A stretch of 6,126 nucleotides of DNA from Candidatus Aerophobota bacterium (GTDB taxonomy: Bacteria; Aerophobota; Aerophobia; Aerophobales; B3-G15): contig JAGGTG010000258.1 in the NCBI GenBank assembly GCA_021163905.1, positions 1 through 6,126 on the forward strand, in the 5' to 3' direction. This document shows positions 1 to 6,114 of this stretch, piece by piece; position 1 is the stretch's first letter; the number at the start of each line of letters is the position of its first letter. The notes under the pieces were generated by a model. That model made no database searches and had not been told where the DNA came from. It saw only the letters and a program-made list of their open reading frames with translations. The position numbers and the translations under genes were made by a program.

Positions 1-52
1 TGCGCTGCTCCCCCTTAAATAAGGAAAAGTCTAATACTTTCCTGTAAAATCA

Positions 53-263
53 GGTCGTTGGGTCATTGGGTCATTGGGTCGTTGGGTCTGTTTCGTCTAT
101 CTCGTCTGTCTCGTCTGTTTCGTCTATTGGGTCTGTTGAGTCGTTGAGTCAACTTCGTCTGTCTGGTTCATTTGGTGCATTTGGTTACTTTGGTTGATTT
201 GGCTTGTCTGGTTGATTTAGTTAATTTGGCTCATCTGGTTTGTCTGGTGTATTTGGTTTATTT
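53..263. repeat. Degenerate 8/9-bp tandem repeat tract
   Basis: Read on the plus strand, a short GGT- or CGT-centred word recurs every 8 or 9 bases for about 24 units. The first units are 8 bp (TTGGGTCR, about 55-87). The middle units are mainly 9 bp and pyrimidine-rich (TCGTCTRTY, about 88-160). The last are 9 bp (TTTGGTTNA, about 161-263). The unit sequence drifts gradually along the array, as expected from slippage and local duplication. No long reading frame is open through it. One reverse frame starting at 262 reads Pro-X-X tripeptides broken by stop codons, so a coding origin is possible but the tract is not coding now. It is not a CRISPR array, because there are no long conserved repeats and no unique spacers. 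Function unknown. Confidence 0.85.
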
Positions 264-286
264 AAAGGGCTCACTGGTATCACTAA

Positions 287-358
287 GGAAGCCTCTTTTT
301 GGCGAGCAGATGAGTTAGCTCTTTAACAAAGTATAGCACAGCCAAAAAGAGGGTTTCC
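287..358. repeat. Long imperfect inverted repeat (hairpin or small element ends)
   Basis: Bases 292-303 (CCTCTTTTTGGC) are perfectly complementary to 341-352. After one bulged base (353) the pairing continues with 287-291 against 354-358, one of the pairs being G-T, giving about 17 pairs. The 37-base loop (304-340) holds a smaller stem of 4 pairs (304-307 with 318-321). It is not followed by a T-run on the plus strand, so it is a poor terminator for anything transcribed rightwards. It could be a structured RNA, a protein-binding palindrome or the ends of a tiny non-autonomous element. The rest of the gene-free stretch 264-481 holds a second small foldable segment (370-375 with 413-418, or alternatively 385-390 with 411-416) and the candidate promoter at 429-456. 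Confidence 0.55.
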
Positions 359-428
359 CGCAAGAATACCCAGGAGCCTTACAGAGGAATACTGTGGAGA
401 AACTGTCCCAATTCCTGGAGAAATAAGA

Positions 429-456
429 TTGACAACAGAGGAAAAAATGCTATTCT
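429..456 (+). promoter_or_regulatory. Candidate sigma70-type promoter for the MoxR-VWA-radical SAM cluster
   Basis: A perfect -35 hexamer TTGACA (429-434) is followed after 16 bases by TATTCT (451-456), which matches four of six positions of the -10 consensus. Transcription would begin near 463, leaving about 20 bases of leader that include the GAGGAG ribosome-binding site (467-472) placed 9 bases before the ATG at 482. The weak -10 makes this a moderate prediction. It is the best-placed promoter seen upstream of the cluster. Confidence 0.45.
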
Positions 457-481
457 TTACATACCTGAGGAGCTTCTGGAT

Positions 482-1786
482 ATGAAGTACCAAAAACTTT
501 TGAAAATGATCAGAGACCTTCCCCGTTTTCCTGTATACAGGAATTCTACTCCTGTGGTTAACATTGATAGTATATCTCTTACCATGGAAGATGTAGTAAA
601 GGCAGCGATCTTCAGCGAGCTAAATATTTTACTTATCGGTGAAAGAGGTGAGGGGAAAACTCAATTAATGCAGGATGTAAATTATTCCTTGTTCGGGGGA
701 AAAGGAACCTATATCAGGGCGAGGCCTGATATGAAAACAAGAGAGCTTTACGAGCTTTTTAATATTGAGCAACTTAAAAAAGAACTCTCTCCTAAAGTTA
801 AAGCCCCCCTGACACAAATTGATGAAATAAATCGTACTCCCCCTATAGTCCAGAATGAATTTTTTCACATGTGTGATGGATATATAGAATATGAGGGTGA
901 ACCTATTACATTAGGTGATGGTTTTCACATTACAATAGCATCGGCAAATGTAAAGAACGAAAGATATGGAGGAACTTTTGAGATGGACGATGCTATTTTA
1001 GATCGTTTTTCTCTCGTACTTAATATAGATCATTATCCAACACAGGCCAAGGATGATCTTGAGATAATAACCTCACCATCAGGGAAAAATCCTAAATTGG
1101 TAAGAGTCCCGGGGCAGGATTACACTCATCAAATTAGAGAAATATGCAGGGAAATTAAAAATATAAGGGAAAATAATTTTGATCTCGATGCCTATGTTGC
1201 GCTTTTATACTTAAAAAGAGGACTTGACTACTGTATCATTAAGAAAAGTAAAAGACTAATCTCTTATGCTATTCCCATGATCTGCAAGCAAAGAAACTGC
1301 ATTAGATTGAGAGAGGAAAACTGCGGTTATATACGTCCTTTATCTGAAAGAACAACAGAGGCTGTAGCTGCACTTGCTCCGGCTCTTCGTGTAATGGCTG
1401 ATGCTAAAGAGGGAAAAGAAAAAGGAGTTGTAACTTACAGGGAAATACTGGAGGCTTTTAGACTGGCTGCTCCTTATGCTGGAATACTTGACCTTGTATG
1501 GGTAAGAAACTCATACTTCAGTAATCCAAATATAGCTCTTGATGAACTTATTAAAATAATTAACAGAAAGTTTTTAGAGAAAAAAGAGGAGGCCAAGGTA
1601 GCAGTGAATTTTGCTCTAAAAGGAAAACTAAATGATGAAATAAAAGATCGATTTACAGGTGAATGGAGCTTTTTTGCAGAAATTCTTGAGGATATAAACT
1701 CCCTTGGTAAAAAAATCTCCCATCTTCTGGAACATCTTGACGATGAACTTGTTGAAAAATACCCTTTCATGAGGGCTCTTAAATGA
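482..1786 (+). CDS. MoxR-family AAA+ ATPase
   Basis: A soluble AAA+ ATPase of 434 residues, the kind that uses ATP hydrolysis to remodel or load cofactors into partner complexes. Visible motifs are Walker A GERGEGKT (residues 53-60), Walker B with the MoxR-typical DEINRTPP (114-121), a sensor-1 Asn in ASAN (156), an arginine-finger region DAILDRF (170-176) and a likely sensor-2 Arg in PLSER (290). The C-terminal part (about 290-434) is helical and charged and fits the lid plus an extension. No signal peptide or membrane segment is seen. The ATG at 482 has a good GAGGAG site 9 bases upstream. The frame is open back to 314 but contains no other usual start codon. The stop overlaps the start of the VWA gene (ATGA), as in many MoxR-VWA operons such as RavA-ViaA or NorQ-NorD. 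The Walker B segment (APLTQIDE) is less hydrophobic than usual. Family assignment is firm; the client is unknown. Confidence 0.92.
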   Translation: MKYQKLLKMIRDLPRFPVYRNSTPVVNIDSISLTMEDVVKAAIFSELNILLIGERGEGKTQLMQDVNYSLFGGKGTYIRARPDMKTRELYELFNIEQLKKELSPKVKAPLTQIDEINRTPPIVQNEFFHMCDGYIEYEGEPITLGDGFHITIASANVKNERYGGTFEMDDAILDRFSLVLNIDHYPTQAKDDLEIITSPSGKNPKLVRVPGQDYTHQIREICREIKNIRENNFDLDAYVALLYLKRGLDYCIIKKSKRLISYAIPMICKQRNCIRLREENCGYIRPLSERTTEAVAALAPALRVMADAKEGKEKGVVTYREILEAFRLAAPYAGILDLVWVRNSYFSNPNIALDELIKIINRKFLEKKEEAKVAVNFALKGKLNDEIKDRFTGEWSFFAEILEDINSLGKKISHLLEHLDDELVEKYPFMRALK

Positions 1787-2886
1787 GAAAATATAAAAGA
1801 TTCTTCAAGATCCCTTTAAATAAATTACCATGGAAACTTCCTCCCAGCAGGAAGAAGAAAAGCACTTCCTCCGATATAAATGGCACCCAGCAAATTAAAA
1901 GTTCTTCCTGGAAAAGCTCTAAAGAAGTTGATCAAAAAATACTAATGGAGATACTAAAAATTATACACTACCATAAATATCGAACCACCTCCAATACCTA
2001 TATACCTGTTTTTTATATAGCCTCTACCAGAGCAGGAAAAGCAGGTTTTTCCGGCCAGTCCATTTCTTATGATAAACTCGATTCAATCTATACCGATTTA
2101 GCTCCCCAGGTACATATCAATACCAAGATGAACAGGAAGGGATTAACTCTTCCTGTGGTTGAGTATGGTTATGAGAGCTATGATCCTAAAATTCATAGAA
2201 TAAACAGAGTTAGCTTCAGAAGGATGGTAATTGATCCTGATAGTCCTTTTAAAGAGAAAACAGGAAAAATTATTAACTTTCAGGTTTCCCAATACAACTG
2301 GTGCATTGATGTTCCATGTGGAATAGGAAGAAGAAGTTTCCCTGATATCTGTTTGCTCATTGATACATCAGGCTCGATGAGGGATGGAGGATATCACACT
2401 GATATTCCCTGGGGAGAGAAAAGTGGCTATCATTACGCTTTACTTGGACTTTACGGTATTATAAAATATCTGGACAATGAGGATATAGCCTCTTCGATTT
2501 TATGGAATATTATAAACTTTTCTGATACCACTCGGGCCAGTGGATGGAAAACCTATCAGGAAATAGCTCAGCTAAAAAGACATGCTCTTACTCCACAATT
2601 TGGTGGAACAGAGATCAACGTCGATGTACTAAGAAGAGAACTAACGCGTGAGCCCTGCCTTGTCATAATTCTTTCTGATGGAGAGATATACAACTGGGGA
2701 AAGATAAAAACAGACATGGAAGAGATTATACAGCCCCATTATGTTTCTTTTATCCAAATTGGAAAAGAAACCCGTGTGGGGAAGGATATGAGAAACTTTG
2801 GAGCAGTTGTGCTTACAGTTAGAAGAAAAGAGGATATTTCAGAATTGATGGTAAATGTAACCAAACAGGTCAGATATTCCCTGTAA
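1783..2886 (+). CDS. VWA domain protein, partner of the MoxR ATPase
   Basis: A protein of 367 residues with a von Willebrand factor A domain in its C-terminal half. The metal-ion-dependent adhesion site looks complete: DTSGSM (194-199) supplies the Asp-x-Ser-x-Ser ligands, GGTE (274-277) the Thr, and LSDGE (297-301) the second Asp. The N-terminus (1-30) is strongly basic. Residues 50-185 form an unrecognised region with a conspicuous segment before the domain (CIDVPCGIGRR, 174-184). No signal peptide or transmembrane helix is present, so it should act in the cytoplasm. A GAGGG site (1771-1775) lies 7 bases before the ATG, inside the end of the ATPase gene. The 4-bp overlap implies translational coupling and roughly matched production. 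In known pairs the VWA protein binds the target and the MoxR ring supplies the force. That role is inferred here; the substrate is unknown. Confidence 0.9.
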   Translation: MRKYKRFFKIPLNKLPWKLPPSRKKKSTSSDINGTQQIKSSSWKSSKEVDQKILMEILKIIHYHKYRTTSNTYIPVFYIASTRAGKAGFSGQSISYDKLDSIYTDLAPQVHINTKMNRKGLTLPVVEYGYESYDPKIHRINRVSFRRMVIDPDSPFKEKTGKIINFQVSQYNWCIDVPCGIGRRSFPDICLLIDTSGSMRDGGYHTDIPWGEKSGYHYALLGLYGIIKYLDNEDIASSILWNIINFSDTTRASGWKTYQEIAQLKRHALTPQFGGTEINVDVLRRELTREPCLVIILSDGEIYNWGKIKTDMEEIIQPHYVSFIQIGKETRVGKDMRNFGAVVLTVRRKEDISELMVNVTKQVRYSL

Positions 2887-2901
2887 AGAAAGGAGTATAA
2901 A

Positions 2902-3825
2902 ATGAGCCAGATATTTGGCCCTGTTCCCTCAAGGAGATTGGGATTTTCCCTTGGTGTTGACACAATTCCTTACAAGACATGCACTCTTGACTGTATTTAC
3001 TGCCAACTGGGAAGAACCACCAATAAAACTCTGGAGAGAAAGGAGTACATCCTGGCTGATGTGATAGTAGATGAGGTAGAAAAAATTATCAAAGAGAAAA
3101 AAAAGAAAATAGACTATATTACCTTCTCAGGATCGGGCGAGCCTACTTTAAATTTAAAAATAGGTGATATGATCGAGAGGATAAAAAAGATCACCACTAT
3201 CCCTATAGCCGTTTTAACCAATGGAACCTTGCTTTACTCTGAGAAGTTAAGAGATGAATTAAAAAAAGCAGATCTTGTAATCCCCTCCCTGGATGCGGCA
3301 GACGATCCAACATTCAGGCAGGTAAACAGGCCTCATCCCTCCTTAAGTTTCGAGACGATGGTATCTGGTATAGTTAAATTTTCACAGGAGTTTAAGGGAA
3401 AAATATGGCTTGAAATTATGCTGGTTAAAGGAATAAATGATTCCCTTAAGCATATACAAAAAATCTCAAAGATCATCAAAGAAATAAGAGTGGATAAGAT
3501 TCAGCTTAACACACCTGTTCGTCCGCCTGCAGAGGAATTTGTCAGACCACTTTCGATGCAAAACCTGGAGGAAATAAAATCACTTCTTGGAGATAAATGC
3601 GAAGTTATAGCGGCATTTAAGAGAGCCAGACAAAAAGCCTACCGTGAAGATGTAGAGGAACAGATAATTACACTAATTAAAAGAAGGCCGGTAACACTTA
3701 CCGATATTTCCAACTCCCTTGGAATACACAGGAATGAGGTAATTAAATATATTGAATCTCTTAGCGATAGAAAACTTCTTCAATCCAAAATTTACAGCGG
3801 AAAAAGATACTACTACCCAGTTTAA
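2902..3825 (+). CDS. Radical SAM protein (COG0731-like) with C-terminal winged helix
   Basis: A 307-residue radical S-adenosylmethionine enzyme. The 4Fe-4S motif is CTLDCIYC (C27, C31, C34; CX3CX2C). It is followed by the SAM-binding segment GSGEPTLN (77-84) and a later LTNGTLL strand (105-111), as expected for the partial TIM barrel. The opening FGPVPSRRLGFSLGVD (5-20) and the motif spacing match the family often labelled wyosine-synthetase-like Fe-S oxidoreductase. True TYW1 acts on archaeal and eukaryotic tRNA-Phe, so that label should not be taken as the function in a bacterium. Residues about 250-307 form a winged helix-turn-helix (VTLTDISNSLGIHRNEVIKYIESL and following), suggesting nucleic acid or partner binding. 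An AAAGGAG site (2889-2895) sits 6 bases before the ATG. The 15-base gap to the VWA gene suggests co-transcription. The reaction is unknown; the family call is secure. Confidence 0.88.
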   Translation: MSQIFGPVPSRRLGFSLGVDTIPYKTCTLDCIYCQLGRTTNKTLERKEYILADVIVDEVEKIIKEKKKKIDYITFSGSGEPTLNLKIGDMIERIKKITTIPIAVLTNGTLLYSEKLRDELKKADLVIPSLDAADDPTFRQVNRPHPSLSFETMVSGIVKFSQEFKGKIWLEIMLVKGINDSLKHIQKISKIIKEIRVDKIQLNTPVRPPAEEFVRPLSMQNLEEIKSLLGDKCEVIAAFKRARQKAYREDVEEQIITLIKRRPVTLTDISNSLGIHRNEVIKYIESLSDRKLLQSKIYSGKRYYYPV

Positions 3826-3837
3826 AACTTTTATAAT

Positions 3838-3875
3838 AACAGGAAAAGGGGGGCTAAAGCCCCCCTTTTCCTGTT
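3838..3875. terminator. Bidirectional intrinsic terminator between convergent genes
   Basis: A perfect 17-bp stem (3838-3854 with 3859-3875) closes a 4-base TAAA loop. The core is GGGGGGC/GCCCCCC flanked by AAAA on the left and TTTT on the right, so either strand gives a GC-rich hairpin followed by U residues. It begins 13 bases after the radical SAM stop codon and lies 71 bases beyond the hppA stop on the other strand. It should therefore end both transcripts. Confidence 0.88.
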
Positions 3876-3945
3876 CAGAGAAGAATTTTACCTACCGTTT
3901 GCCGAATTCTGGGCTAAAACAAAAAATAAATTCTCACAAAAACTT

Positions 3946-5919
3946 TTATTTTATTCCCATAATCAAAGGCGCAAAAACCAAAGATACAACTGACATTAAC
4001 TTAATCAAAATATTCATTGATGGACCAGTTGTATCCTTAAAAGGGTCACCTACAGTATCCCCGACAACTGCTGCTTTATGAGCATCAGATCCTTTACCAC
4101 CTAAGTTTCCCTCTTCAATCCATTTTTTAGCATTATCCCAGGATGCACCTCCGTTAACCATCATAATTCCAACTAAAACTCCACAGGCGGTAGCTCCAGC
4201 TAAGAATCCTCCGAGAGTTTCGGCTCCAAGAAAAAACCCAATTCCAAGAGGAACAGCAACAGCAATCAGCCCCGGCAGAACCATCTGCTTAAGTGCCCCC
4301 CGGGTTACAATATCCACACATCTTTCAGAATCAGCTTTTGCCTTCCCTTCAAGAAGTCCCTTAATCTCTCTAAATTGTCTTCTAATTTCCTCAACCATTC
4401 TATTGGCAATTTTTCCAACCGCTCCCAGCGTTAGAAATGCTATTATAAAAGGCATCGCTGATCCAATCAGAAGGCCAATTACTGTGGAGGATCTTGTTAA
4501 ATCTATTGCTTTAAGCCCTACAGTTCTCTGGTATGCTGAAAAAAGAGCAAGTGCGGTTAAAGCAGCAGAACCAATTGCAAAACCCTTACCTATAGCTGCA
4601 GTTGTATTTCCAAGAGCATCCAGTCTATCGGTTATTTCCCTTATATTCTCTCCTGCTCCGGACATCTCAGCAATTCCACCTGCATTATCAGCAATAGGCC
4701 CGTAAGAATCAGTTGACATAACTATCCCGATAGTAGATAACATCCCAACTGCAGATATGGCAATTCCATATAATCCGCCAAAATGATAGGCAAGGAAAAT
4801 TGCTATACATATGGTAATAATGGGTAGTATTGTACTGGCAAAACCTATCGATAATCCTGTTATAATGTTATTGGCAGCTCCAAATTGACTGCTTCTTGCA
4901 ATTGTCTTTATAGGAGGTCCAGATGTGAAATACTCGCTTTCAAGACCTATAAGGATTCCCGCGATAAGCCCGGAAAGAATTGCCCAGAACTCATCTATCC
5001 TTCCAAGCAGAATCCTGGTGACAAAAAATGACCCTATAACAAATAAAGCTGCACTTACATAAGTAGCGTATCTTAGAGCTGATTGAGGAGAGATTCTTTT
5101 TAAGATACTAATGGACAAAACTCCAATTATAGAAGAAATGAGACCAACAGTAATGAGAATTACGGGAAGAGACATCCATCTTACAGGGTTTACAAGAGTT
5201 GCTCCAATAGCAATGGTAGCAACAACTGATCCTACATACGATTCAAAAAGATCTGCTCCCATCCCGGCTGTATCTCCCACATTATCCCCAACATTGTCAG
5301 CTATTACACCTGGGTTTCGTGGATCATCCTCGGGAATTCCAGCTTCTACTTTACCTACAAGGTCAGCTCCTATATCTGCACTTTTTGTATAAATACCTCC
5401 ACCAACACGAGCAAAAAGAGCTATAGAACTTGCCCCCATGGCAAAACCATTGATAATAATAGGAGCTTTAGTAAAATAGAAAAATATCCCAAGTCCAATC
5501 ACTCCCAGGCTGGCTACTGAAATTCCCATAACCGATCCTCCCCGAAACGCTATGCTTAAGGCACGGGGAGTTCCTCCATCAATAGCTCCTTGACAGGTTC
5601 GGTTACTGGAGTGAGTTGAAGCATTCATTCCAAAATATCCGGCCAGCATGGAACAGGATGCACCGGCTAAAAAGGCAACTCCTGTCCAGAAAGTTAGAAA
5701 TTTAACCAGGACAATGAACATTCCCACAATGAAGATAGCAATTATCTGATACTCTCTTTTTAAAAATACCATTGCCCCACGATGTATCGCCTCCGCTATC
5801 TCCATCATTTTCTTGTTGCCACCGGGAAGAGTTTTAACATAAAGGTAGGTAACCAGCGCAATCACCATTCCCACAACACCTATCCAGGGAATAACTCCTA
5901 TTACGGTTTGTAAATGCAT
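3946..5919 (-). CDS. hppA: Membrane-bound pyrophosphatase, K+-stimulated, probably Na+-pumping
   Basis: An integral membrane pyrophosphatase of 657 residues that couples hydrolysis of pyrophosphate to ion export across the cytoplasmic membrane. The family has about 16 membrane helices, and hydrophobic segments run throughout. Catalytic signatures are present: ADIGADLVGKVE (181-192), EDDPRNPG (197-204), DNVGDNVGD (208-216), DSYGPIADNAGG (404-415), WDNAKKW (594-600) and GDTVGDPFKDTTGPSMN (620-636). At the K+ site it has GNTTAAIGKG (A441, G444) instead of the GNTTKAxTKG of K+-independent enzymes, so it should need K+. The membrane glutamate is E226 in ADLFES, the position seen in Thermotoga-type Na+ pumps; plant H+ pumps have it four residues later, where this protein has G230. 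Na+ export is therefore likely but H+ or dual transport is not excluded. A GGGAGG site (5925-5930) lies 5 bases before the ATG. Its leader carries a fluoride riboswitch and terminator. Confidence 0.96.
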   Translation of the reverse strand: MHLQTVIGVIPWIGVVGMVIALVTYLYVKTLPGGNKKMMEIAEAIHRGAMVFLKREYQIIAIFIVGMFIVLVKFLTFWTGVAFLAGASCSMLAGYFGMNASTHSSNRTCQGAIDGGTPRALSIAFRGGSVMGISVASLGVIGLGIFFYFTKAPIIINGFAMGASSIALFARVGGGIYTKSADIGADLVGKVEAGIPEDDPRNPGVIADNVGDNVGDTAGMGADLFESYVGSVVATIAIGATLVNPVRWMSLPVILITVGLISSIIGVLSISILKRISPQSALRYATYVSAALFVIGSFFVTRILLGRIDEFWAILSGLIAGILIGLESEYFTSGPPIKTIARSSQFGAANNIITGLSIGFASTILPIITICIAIFLAYHFGGLYGIAISAVGMLSTIGIVMSTDSYGPIADNAGGIAEMSGAGENIREITDRLDALGNTTAAIGKGFAIGSAALTALALFSAYQRTVGLKAIDLTRSSTVIGLLIGSAMPFIIAFLTLGAVGKIANRMVEEIRRQFREIKGLLEGKAKADSERCVDIVTRGALKQMVLPGLIAVAVPLGIGFFLGAETLGGFLAGATACGVLVGIMMVNGGASWDNAKKWIEEGNLGGKGSDAHKAAVVGDTVGDPFKDTTGPSMNILIKLMSVVSLVFAPLIMGIK

Positions 5920-5950
5920 CTTTTCCTCCCTACTTATGTATTATCTCTGT

Positions 5951-5982
5951 AAAAAACCCCTACTTCAAAAAGAAGTAGGGGT
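5951..5982 (-). terminator. Riboswitch-controlled intrinsic terminator in the hppA leader
   Basis: On the minus strand an 11-bp perfect stem (5982-5972 with 5966-5956) encloses a TTTTT loop and is followed by a run of T (5956-5951). It lies between the promoter and the hppA start, so it would stop transcription before the gene unless blocked. Its 5' arm ACCCCTACTTC contains the conserved 3' strand of the fluoride aptamer, so hairpin and aptamer cannot form together. Confidence 0.9.
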
Positions 5983-6035
5983 CATCATCCTCCTCAAGTT
6001 AAGGCCTTTTTGTTATAAGGTGAACCCCATCACCT
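5972..6035 (-). promoter_or_regulatory. Fluoride riboswitch (crcB motif RNA) upstream of hppA
   Basis: Read on the minus strand from 6035, the leader starts with AGGTG, then ATGGGGTT, then CACCT. This is a 5-bp stem whose loop carries the GAUGGGGUUC element of the crcB motif. A short variable stem follows (CCUU with GAGG, about 6006-5992). The conserved 3' block GATGATGACCCCTAC (about 5990-5976) comes next. The loop GGGGUU (6028-6023) can pair with GACCCC (5983-5978) to make the pseudoknot typical of fluoride aptamers. In this class, fluoride bound through Mg2+ stabilises the pseudoknot. Here that would withhold the 5' arm of the following terminator and allow read-through into the pyrophosphatase gene. 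The identification rests on sequence and pairing that I recognise, not on a covariance-model search. Confidence 0.87.
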
Positions 6036-6048
6036 AATTTTCCTTTCC

Positions 6049-6076
6049 ATTATAATCATTTTCTCTTTCCCGTCAA
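6049..6076 (-). promoter_or_regulatory. Strong sigma70-type promoter for hppA
   Basis: On the minus strand TTGACG (6076-6071) is followed after 16 bases by a perfect TATAAT (6054-6049). The expected start of transcription is near 6042, about 7 bases before the riboswitch stem. This gives a leader of about 123 bases to the hppA ATG and a terminated RNA of about 90 bases. A near-consensus promoter suits control by transcription attenuation downstream. Confidence 0.8.
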
Positions 6077-6081
6077 GCTAA

Positions 6082-6114
6082 TTGAGGGGGCAATGCTTCG
6101 CATTTCCCCCTCAA
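6082..6114. repeat. GC-rich REP-like hairpin at the right edge
   Basis: TTGAGGGGG (6082-6090) pairs perfectly with CCCCCTCAA (6106-6114). After one mismatch (C6091/T6105), AATGC (6092-6096) pairs with GCATT (6100-6104) around a TTC loop. There is no T-run after it on either strand, so it is not a standard terminator. The flank CGCTTGCGCTGC reaches the window end, and its last 8 bases equal the first 8 bases of the window, which are followed there by TCCCCCTTAA. This looks like part of a dispersed palindromic element. It lies just upstream of the hppA promoter and could also insulate it from upstream transcription. Confidence 0.6.

Noticed and set aside
53..263. CRISPR array
   Set aside because: Units are only 8-9 bp and directly abutting, with no unique spacers and no cas genes nearby.
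287..358. Known riboswitch, tRNA, 6S, SRP RNA or tmRNA
   Set aside because: None of the conserved sequence elements of these RNAs could be found, only a hairpin.
665..868. Minus-strand open frames within the cluster (665-868, 1474-1770, 2739-2963)
   Set aside because: They lie antisense to conserved genes, show no recognisable motifs and have no plausible promoter or ribosome site.
2902..3825. Calling the radical SAM gene moaA, nifB or TYW1
   Set aside because: The CX3CX2C motif is shared by many families. The C-terminal motifs of MoaA are absent, and TYW1 is an archaeal/eukaryotic function, so only the family is stated.
3752..4081. Open frame of 109 codons on the plus strand
   Set aside because: It starts inside the radical SAM gene, runs through the terminator hairpin and ends antisense to hppA. 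It has no family resemblance and reads as chance.
4403..5392. Plus-strand open frames (4403-4705, 5111-5392) inside hppA
   Set aside because: They are antisense shadows of a well-conserved gene. Their Ala/Ser/Pro-rich composition mirrors its Gly/Ala-rich codons.
6082..6114. Intrinsic terminator at the right edge
   Set aside because: The stem is strong but no T-run follows it on either strand.
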